Shown: one piece after another, positions 34,080 to 47,100 of the stretch
Numbering within the stretch: the first letter of the stretch is position 1
Layout: the number at the start of each line of letters is the position of its first letter
Assembly: GCA_963853835.1 (NCBI GenBank)
Contig: OY970826.1
Location: 2,526,001 to 2,590,000 of the forward strand
Source of the DNA: Calendula officinalis
Lineage: Eukaryota > Streptophyta > Magnoliopsida > Asterales > Asteraceae
Direction of reading: 5' to 3'
Length of the DNA stretch: 64,000 nucleotides
Notes under the pieces: model-generated
What the model saw: only the letters and a program-made list of their open reading frames with translations
Databases searched by the model: none
Told to the model about the DNA's origin: nothing
Position numbers and translations under genes: made by a program

Positions 34080-34720
34080 TAAAACAATTTTGGATTTAAA
34101 ATTTTTGGTGATCAAGTTTGCTTGGGCTACTTGAGTTTTCTCATACTTGTGAAAAGGCTAAAATTCTTCAGGATTTTTATCTTGGATTGCTTTGGCATCT
34201 AGAATTTTACTTTCAAAGTTTGAGAATTATTGGTGTTTCTTTATGAAACTTGTGATTGATGGTTATAGAGTTTATAAAATAATATAATTCAAGTGATTTC
34301 CTTTTTCGTCATGTCAATGTAGCTTTGGATTCTTCACATATGGTTGCTATTTGTGAAACTAATTGGAAATTACATGTTTTGGATTTATATTTTATATTAT
34401 TGTTGTTCTCTTGATTTACAGTGATTTTTCTTTGAATTTTTTTTTAATTTCCATTTTATACGTATCAAGATTACTTTGGTTTCTTGAATATAATCTCATA
34501 ATGTGAGATATTTGGAAATTATAAGATTTTTGAAATAAAAAGGTTTTGTTGTCTTAAGCTTTCAAGTTAACTTTGGTTACTTGAATTTTCTCAAATTTGG
34601 TAAAGGTTAAATTCTTCGGATTTTATATCTATAGATTGCTTTGGCAAATCGAATTTTACTTTCAAATTGTGAGACTTGGTACCTTTTTGATTTATAGTAG
34701 TTTGTAAGATTCAAGATAGC
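34080..34720 (+). repeat. Direct repeats about 455 bp apart in AT-rich DNA
   Basis: The stretch 34105-34265 (gggctacttgagttttctca ... ttgctttggcatctagaatt) recurs diverged at 34560-34710 (ggttacttgaattttctcaa ... ttgctttggcaaatcgaatt). It probably belongs to the non-coding 5' part of the copia remnant that follows. Confidence 0.55.
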
Positions 34721-34869
34721 TTTGTGTTTCTTGAGTGAACTTTCATTTTGAAAGTATAATTGAAAGAAATCTTACAACTAATTAAAGTGTGTTTCTTTTT
34801 TGAAACTTATTGATTGTTGAGGCTTATTGGTCAAATTTGCATCTTTTATTTGGTAAAAATGACAAATAT

Positions 34870-35640
34870 TGTGACAATGTCTAACATGGTAATGCACATG
34901 AAGTAAGATGTGCATATTGTGGCCATGAATTTCGATTTGTCGAAATTGAATTTGTGGGAATCAATTGAAGTGGATGGTATGTCAATACGGGTGCTACCCG
35001 TCATGTGTGTTTCTATAAAAGCATGTTTATCATTTTCAAATATGTTGAAAATGAGCAAAAACTTTTATTGAAAAGTTGACTACCACATATATCAAAGGTG
35101 AAGGAAATGTTATCTTAAAGGATGAATTCCGGAAATGATGTTACATTAAGCAATGTTTTGTATGTTGCGGAGATTCGTAAGAATCTTGTGTCCGGATGGT
35201 TGCTTACTAAGTTTGTTACTCGGGTTGTGATTGAATCCAATGGAATTGTGTTATCAAAATGTGGAATTGTTATTGGTAAAAATGTTAAAATTAAATGTGA
35301 CAACTTCTAACCGCGATTTTAATAGTTGCTAATAAAGTTCTTTATTTATTTTGAATTGTTAAATATTTAACATGGTTGAATATGCCATATAAATTTAATT
35401 AAATTTGGTTTTAAATAAATTTAATTGCATACCACCAACATTCCATATTGATTCAACTCACAAATGTAATAAATGTAACAAATTCATCATTTCATTTGGT
35501 TGAAAGAAATAACCAAACTCCTTGATATGATTCATACAAAAGTGTGTGATTTGAAATCAACTTCTAAAGGTGGTCACAAGTATATCATAATGTATATTGA
35601 TGATTATACTACACAGTGATATATACGAATTAAATTATAT
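34870..35640 (+). pseudogene. Ty1/copia gag-pol remnant (protease and integrase pieces)
   Basis: Two pieces are recognisable. Near 34977-35310 is a copia protease-like stretch: VNTGATRHVC, then NVLYVAEIRKNLVSG and VVIESNGIVLSKCG, with frame breaks between. Near 35520-35620 is an integrase N-core stretch: LIHTKVCDLKSTSKGGHKYIIMYIDDYTT. The protease active-site Asp of the family (DTGA) is Asn (codon 34984-34986). Stops and frameshifts elsewhere show that it is dead. Confidence 0.7.
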
Positions 35641-36762
35641 TGTTAATTTTACTTAATGATAAGTAAAATTGAAGCAATTAATTTACTAAGTTGTACAAAT
35701 GTGGGGGTATGTCGTGTGTCGACTACTTATCTTCTATATAAGATACCTCGTTAAGTTTAGATGAATCATTGTACGGATTTTGGTTTGAAAGAAAACCGTC
35801 TTAGAATTACGTACGAATGTGGGGTACCTTGCTAAGGTACTTATTCATCTTCATAAAAGTTACATCAATTAAAGAAGATATTGCTAAGGTACGAATGTGG
35901 TTTGGTTTGTTTGGAATCGGCTCGTTTCTGTTTTTTGGGAGGTTTTTAAACATAAAACCAAATAATTTAGGTTTTAAAATTTAAAAAAAAAAAAAAAATC
36001 ATCAGTTTTAATATTCGTTTGATATTTTTGGTTAGATTTTATTGGTTCGTTTTTTTCCGTTTATGGTTTAGTTTCGATTTTTCCTGCTCACATCAACGAT
36101 TAACTATCAGGATCAATACAATTTTTTTTCCTATGTATACCATCGAAAAGTAAGTAGCTTCTAATTTTTGTACATTGTACGTGGTTGTTTTAACACATCA
36201 AAACATTGTTTAAAACGTACAAATGGGTTGTAGTTGTCGCAATCACTTTTGAATAAGTCAAGTTGTTTGTTTATATGGTATATTGTAATTTTATCTTTTG
36301 AATCTTCAAGAGTCTTCTGGTCATTTAAAACCAGAAAGACTTATTTTCTTAAAACAAAACAACATCATTTTCGCTTACACGCGTACGTGCAAAATGTACA
36401 ATACGTAAATGAGTCATTTGATTACAAATCTAATTAATTTAATATATATCATATGACTTGGGGATGCATAACGCATAACGCAATTGAATTTTTAGCCGTC
36501 ATAACCAGGGGTGTTTAAATTTGTGTTTTCATAATCATACAAAAAATATATTTACAAAGAATTGTGTCAAACATTTAGTTATTTTTCAAAAGATTTAAAA
36601 CAAAGGAGAAAAATTAATCTCGTGCGAAACCACTAATCAGGATAGACGAGAGTAGGATGACCCTATGAATCGAACCTCTAACCTATTTTTGAAAAATAAA
36701 GTACTTATTTCTCGGCCCAACAGAGCATTTGTGATGTTGCTGCCTAGGGGTTTTGAATATAC
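35641..36762. other. Intergenic, old repeat DNA
   Basis: No gene recognised. A tRNA-like phrase (minus strand gaggttcgattcat, about 36661-36674) suggests a SINE remnant at 36600-36720. Related 'gtacgaatgtgg' phrases recur around 35690-35900. Confidence 0.3.
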
Positions 36763-37513
36763 TGTTGGAGAAATTGTGTTTCGTTAATTTTGGACATATA
36801 ATTATACGTATATTTATATAATTAATGATTGGTATATTTAAAATGGAGTTTTGTGGTGAATGAGATATCAATTCTCAAAGTGGGTTGTATGGAAAAAAGA
36901 AATCAAACAAATGAACTAGTGGGAACTCGTACCTATCCACACTCGTCTCCCCGGTTTCATGAGGGTTCGTCTTTTGTCGCTCGGTTTTGCCACTTGGTTT
37001 AGTGTGGTGTATTCAAATGATATTATTAATAATAATATTAATAATAGTAATGTATGTCATTAAATATATTTGAATTCATTGTTTTTATTTTCTTTGTATT
37101 GAATTGATATAATGACCATAATGACATTAATGTAGATCATTATACCCATGACCATATTCTATATACATAGAGATGATGTGGTTCATTTGGAAGACACACA
37201 TTCACATACTTCCATACACTCACTTACAAGTTAGCACACATTTGCTCTCTATTGTTAGTGTTCTTAAACACAAGAAATATCGGTAAGTGTTCGGACTTAG
37301 ATTATATCCAGTAGTGTAAAATTACTCGATTGTTTTACTCTGAAAAATAGACAACGAATCTATTTTAAGGGGATCGTGAAGTTCACGAGACTCAACCAAA
37401 ACTTGTTTAATTTGTTTGTTCATCTTTTTTTTTTACATATTCTTGTTTCAATCTTATATTTATTTTAGTCATTTCTCAATTATATTATATTTCAATTAAT
37501 AAAATTGGTATTA
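36763..37513 (+). mobile_element. Probable copia-type LTR remnant with PBS-like end
   Basis: It starts tgttggagaaattgtg, typical for copia LTRs. The region near 37490-37494 reads tttca and is followed by ttggtattaggaac, a decayed version of the TGGTATCAGAGC primer site. No second LTR or gag could be matched, so the borders and orientation are tentative. Confidence 0.35.
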
Positions 37514-39266
37514 GGAACATACATATTTTTGTTATTTATGCTTGCATTTAGTTTTGTGATTTACAATTTGTATTTGCAATTTATTTTCTTCCATTGTAAT
37601 TTATTCTACATTGACAAGAAATTGATAAGTTTATTAATTTTTACAAATCAACATTTTTAATTAAACAAAATAAAAATATTATATTAACTAATTTTCTTTT
37701 ACATATATTAAAACTACATTACATTGAAAAAACGAATTACAAGATTAAAGAAAATTACTCGTGGTCTTTGTCATCGGTATAGTCAGCGAGGAACGCTTGA
37801 CCATACCTATCCTGATATTTTAAGATATTTTTCGTTCCCTTTTATCCAAACCATCGGAAACTGAACTTTGGAGCTCTTATGATATTTTAATATTTAGTGC
37901 TTAGTGTATCTTTACATTACACACATGCTAATAGTAATTATGATAATGAGAATAAAGAAAGCGAATTAAGTACTCCCAGAAAAAGATGGGCAGATGGGCA
38001 GGTTGCCACCAAATAAACATCGCCATCATCCCTTAATCCACAAATAAATACCTTCCAACAGGAGCAACACCCTTTCTTATCATATCTAATCTTCTTTATC
38101 CATTTTGTACCCTTTATTTTGACATGTCTTGTTCATATTTAACTTGAATTAGCCTAATTCATGTATCTATAATTTATTTAACTACTATCAATTATTTTTA
38201 ATCAATATCACTTAGTTATTTAAACTATATATAGATCACCAACTATATATACAGTTCTGTACTTCTTTTTGTACCAAAATTGGCCCAAAGAATATTGGAC
38301 AACAATAATATAATTAATTTTTTCTATAGAATAGACATACAAAGATACTTTGACATAAATAAAAATACTTACATATATACATGCAAATAAATATTCAAGA
38401 TTATGCAAGGAAATTAGTAGGAATTTAAAGTTTTAGCGACCTATTTCTTACGTCTTTTACCATTTTAAATATTTTATAGTAATACACAATTTTGTATAAA
38501 GGTATTTTCATATAAATGTAAATACCTACATTGATACACCCAAATACATATATGTGGAGTTTTAATACCTTTTATGCGAGTAGAGTTATGATCCGGTGAG
38601 AATCAAAAATTGGCGAGGAAACATTTTTTTAATAATGATCCAAAATTTATGATAATGATCCAAGTTATCAGAAATTTTAAATCTTTACGAAGAAACAGTT
38701 TTTAATAAAGATCCAAAAACTTTTAATAATGATCCAAATTATTTTAAATGATTGGTTAATTCTTTTTAAAAAAAATTCTTACCAAAATTTAATTTCTCAC
38801 ATGATCCACTTCTATATATAATCTTAAAGATAGTATATTTGTTTAAAATGACTGTTGATAATTCGGGACTCCAAAATTAGTGTTTTAAATTCATTACAAA
38901 CTAAGTATTTAGTTTTAGTAAGGTTTAATTAATCAAGTTAGTACGTTGGAAATTAGTATAAATCTAACGACCTTTTATAAATAAATACAAGTAGAAAACT
39001 GCTTGACATTGTCTTACTTTTAACTAATAATTAATACATATATGTACAACAATACACACATACAAACAACATAACTTTTGGGAGTGATTTGTAAATCACT
39101 TTTTTTTACTTCAAACACCATAACTTTTTGATTTTGACCACATTACCCTTGCACCATGAAACACTTTGTTTCTAACATATGAATCACGGCAAGGGTATTA
39201 TGGTAAAAAGCAAAATAATTGATGGTGTATAATTTTATTTAATCATCTCGCAAATGATTGGTGTCG
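37514..39266. other. Intergenic downstream of the ABC transporter gene
   Basis: AT-rich. It holds a foldback repeat copy at about 38580-38815 and no recognised gene or RNA. Confidence 0.35.
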
Positions 39267-42200
39267 TTACATTGTGGATGCTTTTGCAAAACTTGAAAAT
39301 CTAGAAGATTCATCATTTACTAGAACCTGAGGGTTCCCTTGCTCCACCTGCACCATGACCAAAAAGTAATAAATAGATAAAGATAAAAAAAAATTAAATA
39401 AAAATATCTCTGTAGGTCCATTTGGTACTAAAGTAATTCGTACAAAACATTTTTTTTATATATATAGAATAATTTTATGACAGAACGATAATTAAGCCGT
39501 TTTTTTTTACCACACTTTGTATTGTCCTTTTGATATGAAGGGCAGAAGTATCATTTGATGTATAATTACTTTGTATGAACAAAAAGTTGCTAGTACAAAT
39601 CACCTCCAATTGACTTAATTTAGGTTACGAATTCTTTATGGGTCAAACTCATACTAAAATAGCTTCACACAAAATTCGTTAAATTGGTGAAATGGTCAAA
39701 AGTTAAAAAATTAATTCAAATTATTTTTAAAAGAATAATAATAACTAATTATAAATATTAAAAATATGTTCAATGTAAATAATGCAATTTTGGGCGAATA
39801 AAACAAATATAAAAAATAAAATAGAATAGAATAAAGTCAATAATATGAACATACCAAGACTCCTTGATCAAGAATTAATACATTGTCCATATCCAGAATT
39901 GTGGATATACGATGAGCAATTGTGATTACGGTCAACCCTCTGCATTGACTAGATATTGCATCTTTCAGTTTGGAAGCGGTTATAGTGTCTATATTTGCTG
40001 TGCATTCATCCAAACACAACACCTGCATTATATAATATTGTTAAAAAAATCAGAAATATTGAAAAAAGACTAAAAGTGGCAATTTCGACCCGTCTATTTA
40101 TGAATGGGACAATTCGGGTTATGTTTTATTTGTAACGGGTTGCCTGACCAATGCGGGACATAAAACCATGTTTTAATGACCTAATATCACAAAATTTTGT
40201 ACAATGACTAAACTAGGGGCGAGCTCGGTCCAGAAACTGAACCGAACCGAAACCGATAATGATGAATTTTCAAAACTAGAACCGAACCGATTACATGTTT
40301 TTGGTTTCGGTTCGGTTCGGTTCGGTTCGGTTCTGTTTTTTCAACCTAAATGCTCACACTAGGGGTGAGCGTGATCCAGAAACCGAACCGAAACCGGTTA
40401 CATGTTTTTGGTTTTGGTCCGGTTTGGTTCGGTTTCGGTTGGGGTTTTCCGCCCAAATGCTCACCCTTAACCGAGGAACGAACCGAACCGGGCCGAAACC
40501 GATACGACATAAACCAAACATCATGAAAATAGAAAACCGAAAATGAAACTGACTACATGTTTTCGGTTTCAGTTCGGTTTATGTCGGCCTGAATGATCAC
40601 CCGTAGCTCACACCTATCCGAGAACCGGACCAAAACCGTTAGGACCGAAACCGCAAATCATGAAACTACAAAACCAAAGAACCGATTACATGTTTTCGGT
40701 TTTGGCGCGGTTCAGTTTTTCGGTTATGAAAAATATATAAACTTATAATGAACAAAAAAATCCACCCGTTTAATAACTAACCATAGTGGACTTGAGAAAG
40801 GCACGTGCAAGGCACAATAGTTGTCTTTGACCAACTGAAAATGAATTTCCAGACTCTTTTATTTGCATATCGAGTCCCCCTGCAGCTCGGACCTCTTCCT
40901 CAATATGGCATTTTTCCAAAGCTTTCCAAATTTTCAAGTCATCGCTTAAGTTTAACGGGTCAAGATTGTCCCTAATTTTTTAATTAAATATTAAGTTAAT
41001 ATCCATGATCTAAAAATATGTTCTTTTATCGTTATGCCTTAATTGTTTAATTGCATAACAAGGTAACCACTTTGGTCTGGTTTCTATATCGAGTAAGAAA
41101 TGTATGTGTAATCGACTTTCAATTATCAACACGTAAATTTTAAATACTTGTAGGATTTTTTCTCTGACGTGGCAGCCATAGAAGCAGCCACATCATCCGA
41201 ACTGACGCCACATCATCACTTTACAAGTTATAGGGGGTTAGATTCATACAATAGAAAGAAATCTAAGTTTATTACGCACATAACTCCATTTTGAAGTCAA
41301 CTACATACAATAAAAAGAATCAAACTTTTGATACTTTTATTGAAGGTAATAGGTTTCTCCCCACCACGTCAAAAAAGTCAACATGGTCAAAATTAATGGC
41401 ATGTGAAATTACAAGGATGGTCCATGAGGTCTACACCAAATATCATGGATGGTCGTTTACTTTAAAAACAATTAACTGGTAATCTTGTTTTTGGAAACCT
41501 TTAAAATTACACCATTTAGTCCCTTTTCTGCTAAAATATTTAACAGACATTAGGCTAAAAGATTGTAGGTGCATAAAGGCTTCCAACAAAGGACTACCAA
41601 TGTAATTCTTTAAAGTAAATGACAATACCTGAATTTGAGGTAAACCTCAGGGACCATCCTTGTAACATACTCTCATTTTTTCTACTAGATAACTGGGACG
41701 GATTACATTAAAAACCAAAATATTTAAAAGTTTGACGGTTTTTATCACAATTTTTAAAAGTTCGTTGATTTTTTTAGGAAAAAAAAAGATGGTTAACTTT
41801 TTATGCATTTATTTATATCTAGTTTTACCTTAAAGATCCTTTAAATAGGAATGGAGTTTGAGGAACAACTGCAAAACGAGCCCTAAGATCTCTTAAAGAA
41901 ATCTCTGCTATATTTATGTTATCAACTACTATATGTCCTGCACATATCGGGTTAAGGCGAAATAAAGCATTCAAGATGCTAGATTTTCCTGCACCTGTCC
42001 TTCCCACAATTCCTACCTGAAAAAAAAAAAAAAAAAGGTTTCCGGGTCAACCCGACCCGTAATAAAATCACCCGTTTTGACCCGTTGACCCGACAATTTA
42101 TGTAACTAAATTAACAAACCTGTGTTCCTCCATTGATTTTGAAACTAAGATTGTGTAGTGCAGGGGGTAAAGAGGGCATATATTTAAGTGTTACATTTTG

Positions 42201-44069
42201 AAATTCGATATCTCCTTTATATGGCCAATTTGTATATAAGATCTTGCTACCTTGAAGTTCTTCTTGAGGGATGTCCATGTACTGTAATAAATGTAATCAA
42301 AATGTTTACTTTTTTTAATTGTAATTATTTACAAGAAAAACAGTTGGAAAGCTGAATGGGTCGGGTAACGGGTGAAAATGGGTTTGGGTTAAAACGGGTC
42401 GTTTTTTAGAGCAGGGTTGACCCGCAAACACCTTGATAAGGTTGATAGGAGGAAACTTTCAACCCATTTGACCCCTTTGAACCATTCCTCTTTTTTTTAA
42501 AGCAAACTATTTTGATTGAACTAATCTGACCCGTTTGAGATAAACAATAACCCACATCGACCCGTTCATAAATTAATGAATTATATGTTAAAACCTGAAG
42601 AACCCTCTCAACTGAGACCAATTCCTTCTCAGTCTCAGTAAAACTTGTTAAAAAACTCCCCAACAATGATACAACTGGAGCTGCATAAGAAAGAGCTAAA
42701 CCTACCTGTTTACAAAGTTACCAATTTAAAAATAAAAAATAAAAAAAATTTGGAAAATATAGTTTTTTTTTTGTTACATTACTTTAAAAATAATGATTTT
42801 AAAATAATTTAAGGACTTACCAACCCTGGGGTACCTAAACTGATAGGAAGATATCCATGAGATCCAAGAACCGCCATTACCGCAATATAAGATACAACAA
42901 AAGCTGCTAAGAACTAAGAAAATAAACTAAATAATTATATATTTAAAATTTCAAAATGTAATATTAACTAAAAATGAAAGAGGAATACTTGTAAACGTAA
43001 GGATAGCCATAAGCTTGCTATTATCTCTGAATAAGAAGTTTTCTGATACATTTTCACATGGTCAATGAATCTAGTCAAGAAAAATTCCTGTACACATATA
43101 TACAACATTACTTAGTACTTTAGTTTACTGAATTTAATATACAATTATGTAATGAATTTAAATATAATTAAATTATAATTTAAAATTAACCTCAGATTTA
43201 AATGCTCTTATAGTTGATGACCCGTCAAGTATCTCTGAAAATGATGCATATATGGGTGATCGAGATACACTATCCAGCCTTCTTAATTCACGTGATGTTG
43301 ACCTGTAGTAAAACTGTAAAAAAAAAAAAACATTATTTATTTAATTTGAAATTTTGGATTAACAGATTTTTTAGGGGTAAAATAGTCAATTTTGGATTAT
43401 TAGTTTCATACTAGCTGTGACAAAATCGATAATTTAACCCGTATTTATAACTCTAATTTGAGATACTTAATTTCCATATCACTAATTGTGCCTGTTAATT
43501 TTACAAAAATTTCATTTTTGGTTATCTTATTAGTTTCTTAAATAATCAGAAATCAAACATTTAATTAACTCATACCTGCACTTTGCTGTAGATATACCAG
43601 AACGGTAATATGAGAAGCAAGAACATGACCTACACATAAAAAGGAATTATAACCAAAGTTAATAGAATTTCAATTATAAAAAAGCTATAAACTAATTAAT
43701 AATGAGACTATTTTCATTAATTAATTAATTACCTGCACATAGGACAAAATTATAGCAATCCCTAAAAGGCCAACAAAATTGGCAAGGAGAATATTGAGAA
43801 TAAATGGTAGAGAATCATCAATTGTGTAGAGATCTGAGGACAGTCTACAAAAAAATAAAATTAACTGAGATGTGCCAATTTCGACCCGTTTACTTATGAA
43901 CGGGCTGATTTGGATAATGTTTTATTTCTAAAGGGCCAATGAGTAAAATAAAAAAAAATAGAATAAAAGGAAACAGGCCAAATGGGTCAAAATTCACAGA
44001 ATGTGTAACTTTTATGCATACAACCAACTAAGAGCTTTATTCCAATTTCCAAATATCAAAAAATTAATG

Positions 44070-44127
<58 letters not shown>

Positions 44128-47100
44128 AATTGTATTTAGATTATTTTTTATTACATAATTAGACAAAAAGGTTGATCCAAGTTATGTTTTATTTTTAAAG
44201 GTTAAATGGGTAAATAAAATACTTAGCTGAAAGGAAACAGGCTCGCATGGGTAGAAAGTCGCTAAAAATGTAACTTTAATGCATACAACCAAGTAGCTTT
44301 ATTCAAAAAATCTAAAATTTAATCCTAAGTTTTTCTAAAAATATTTGGACAAAAAGTGTTTTGGGTCAGCCCAACCTGGCCCGTTTCGTTTGAATAGAAG
44401 TTATGGTACCTGTTAAGTATTCTTCCAGTTGGGGTTTGGTCAAAAAAGGAAACGGGTGCATCAACAAGGTGTTGTAATAAGTTATTATGCACGTGAATTG
44501 CTGCACGTAAGCCACCATATGCAAATGAGAATGCCCTAATTAGGGTAAGAATTGAGTTTGCTGAACAAAAGATACATAGAATAACCTGAAATGTTAATAA
44601 AAATTAGTAAATGTCTCGTATCTTTTCCAAAATTTTTATCCAAAACAAATTTAACTAAGGGAGCTGATTCGTATAGAGCAATTTTATCTTTACATAGTAA
44701 TTTCATGCTAAAGGACAGTTATGTTAAAGGCATAATTGTCCTTTGATATGAAATTGCTCTGTATAAATAAAAATTACTCTGTAAGAATCAGTTCTCTTTT
44801 TAATAATCCGAGTAAAGTTTATTTTAGAACAAAATCCAAATATAAGCTAGGAAAGTAGTTACCAGAAAAAAGGATGTTGGATGCAGTTGTAATGCAGCTG
44901 TATCAACCCAATAAGACAGCCACAAATCATTTCCATTTCTAGAAGCTTGCATTAAAAGTGCTGATAAACATGTGACGATTGTTATGTACCAACCACAAAA
45001 TGCAGCATACTTCCTGAATAACAAGCGTTTAGTTTAAAAATTAGATTTTGCATTGAACCAACCAGTGTCTTGAATATGGTCGAACCAGATGACAATATTG
45101 AGTATTTATGATGCAATAAATATGTAAATGGTTTATGAATGTCAAAGAACTAGATAAATATAAAACAAATATCATACATAATTAAAAGAAAAAGACCTAC
45201 TTTCAACTAAATATAATACTTTTAAATTCCAAAACCTATCTAGAAAATTCATTTTTTTATTTTATTTACTTAATTTTTTTAAAAACTTGATTTTTTCGGT
45301 TCAACTAGATTTTTATGTCAGACTGGCCTAGACTGGCCACCGATCTAACCATATCATTTCAGACCAACAACCTTCCCATTTCCCGGTTCGACCGGGTTTT
45401 TAAAAAGCTGGGATATTCAATAAAAGAAGTAATTACAAGTGGAAATTTTGACGAGCAAAATTATTAACTAAACAAATATAATTATTTTGGACAAAAGGTC
45501 ACTTAGATCAACCCCTGACCCGAATAAAACCATTTTGACCCGTATTGAAAATTACCCGTTTTGACTGGAACCCATTTTGACCCGTTACCCAACCCTCTCG
45601 TTTTCCAACTCTAGAAGCAAGTAACTAAAACCCAATCAGTCTTATCATGAACTCACTTATACACAGTTGTTTCAACTCTGCCTTCTTTCCTTGCTTCAAC
45701 ACTGACAACATTGTCAGTGGGGTCCACAATATCTATACATTCACTCTCTACCACAACACTCTGTGGGACCCGCACACAAGTACCATCTGTTTCTACTTGT
45801 GATTTACTCTCACAAGATGGATTAAGTTTTTCTCGTTTAACAAAAGATGCGTATGAAGAACCCGAACAGTCGGTTGGGTTCCCGACCCATTTCACTTGCC
45901 CTTTTTCCATTATAACAACCATATCTGCAGCAGATATTGCCTGTAAAGTGTTCAAAATTGTTAGTAGAGGTGGTAAAATGGGCGGGTCAAGGGTGAAATG
46001 GGTCAAATGGTGGGGTTGGGTTAGATTGGTTTGACCCTTTTGTACAAGAAATAACCTTTTATGAATAATTAGTGGTGTCAAATACAAGAGTAAATTACAT
46101 AAATCATAACTCATTCCTATCAGTTTTGGTTTTGAAAATTCATCATTATCAGTTCGGTTTGATTTCTACATCGCATGTGACTTCATTTAACAGAAAAACT
46201 TAACACCCGTTAGCCAAAAGGACTGTGGGTGACAAAGGTTTCAGAAATAAGGGCTACCAATGTAATTTTTGAAACTACGGAATTATTAGTGAAATTTGGT
46301 ACAAACCATAAGGACGATTGGTGTAATTTACTCCATACAATAAGAAGAAAAGTAAATTGTTAATAATTACATAAATCGTCAATTTGGTTTGTACAAAATT
46401 GTGAATTTCATCCTCGACTTTTTTTATTACATGAATAGTCCTTATGTGTTAGTGGGCTACTTTCGACCCGTTTTCTTGTAAGGTAACTTTTTATATTTTA
46501 CCAGTCAGGATAAAAAATAACCTGAATCAGCCCATTTACAAGTAAATGGGTCGAATTTGCCACCTCATTACCTGAATATTATGGGTACAAAGAACACATG
46601 TTTTTTGATCCATAATAGGGCTAATAATAGCATTAGATAAAATCCAAGAAGCCACTTGTGCATCAACTGCACTAAGTACATCATCCAGCATAACTAAATC
46701 AGCTCCATGGTAAACAGCCCTGTTCAAATTCCCCATAAAATATGATAGTTATAATAAAAAAACAAATAAGTTATAACCACTTATGAATTATCATGAATTG
46801 CTATTTGAAATGATAAACCAATAACATATTGACACCTGGCAAGGGCTAAACGGGCTCTTTGTCCACCAGATAGATTTAACCCTTTTTCACCAATGTAAGA
46901 CATATCACCTCCAACCATAAGTGAAATATCCGTGTCAAGTGCACATGCCTTTAAAACAACAGAATATCTGTACAAGAAAAATAGATTTATGCCTTAGTAT
47001 TATTATATACAGGTTTTCTCTATAAGTGGCAATTTCGACCCGCTTATATAAGTAGAAATGTTTTGGGTCAACCCGACCCGACCCAAACTAAAAGTTTACA

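Noticed and set aside
34846..35058. Minus-strand 70-codon open frame
   Set aside because: It is the shadow of the copia remnant, which is recognisable on the plus strand.
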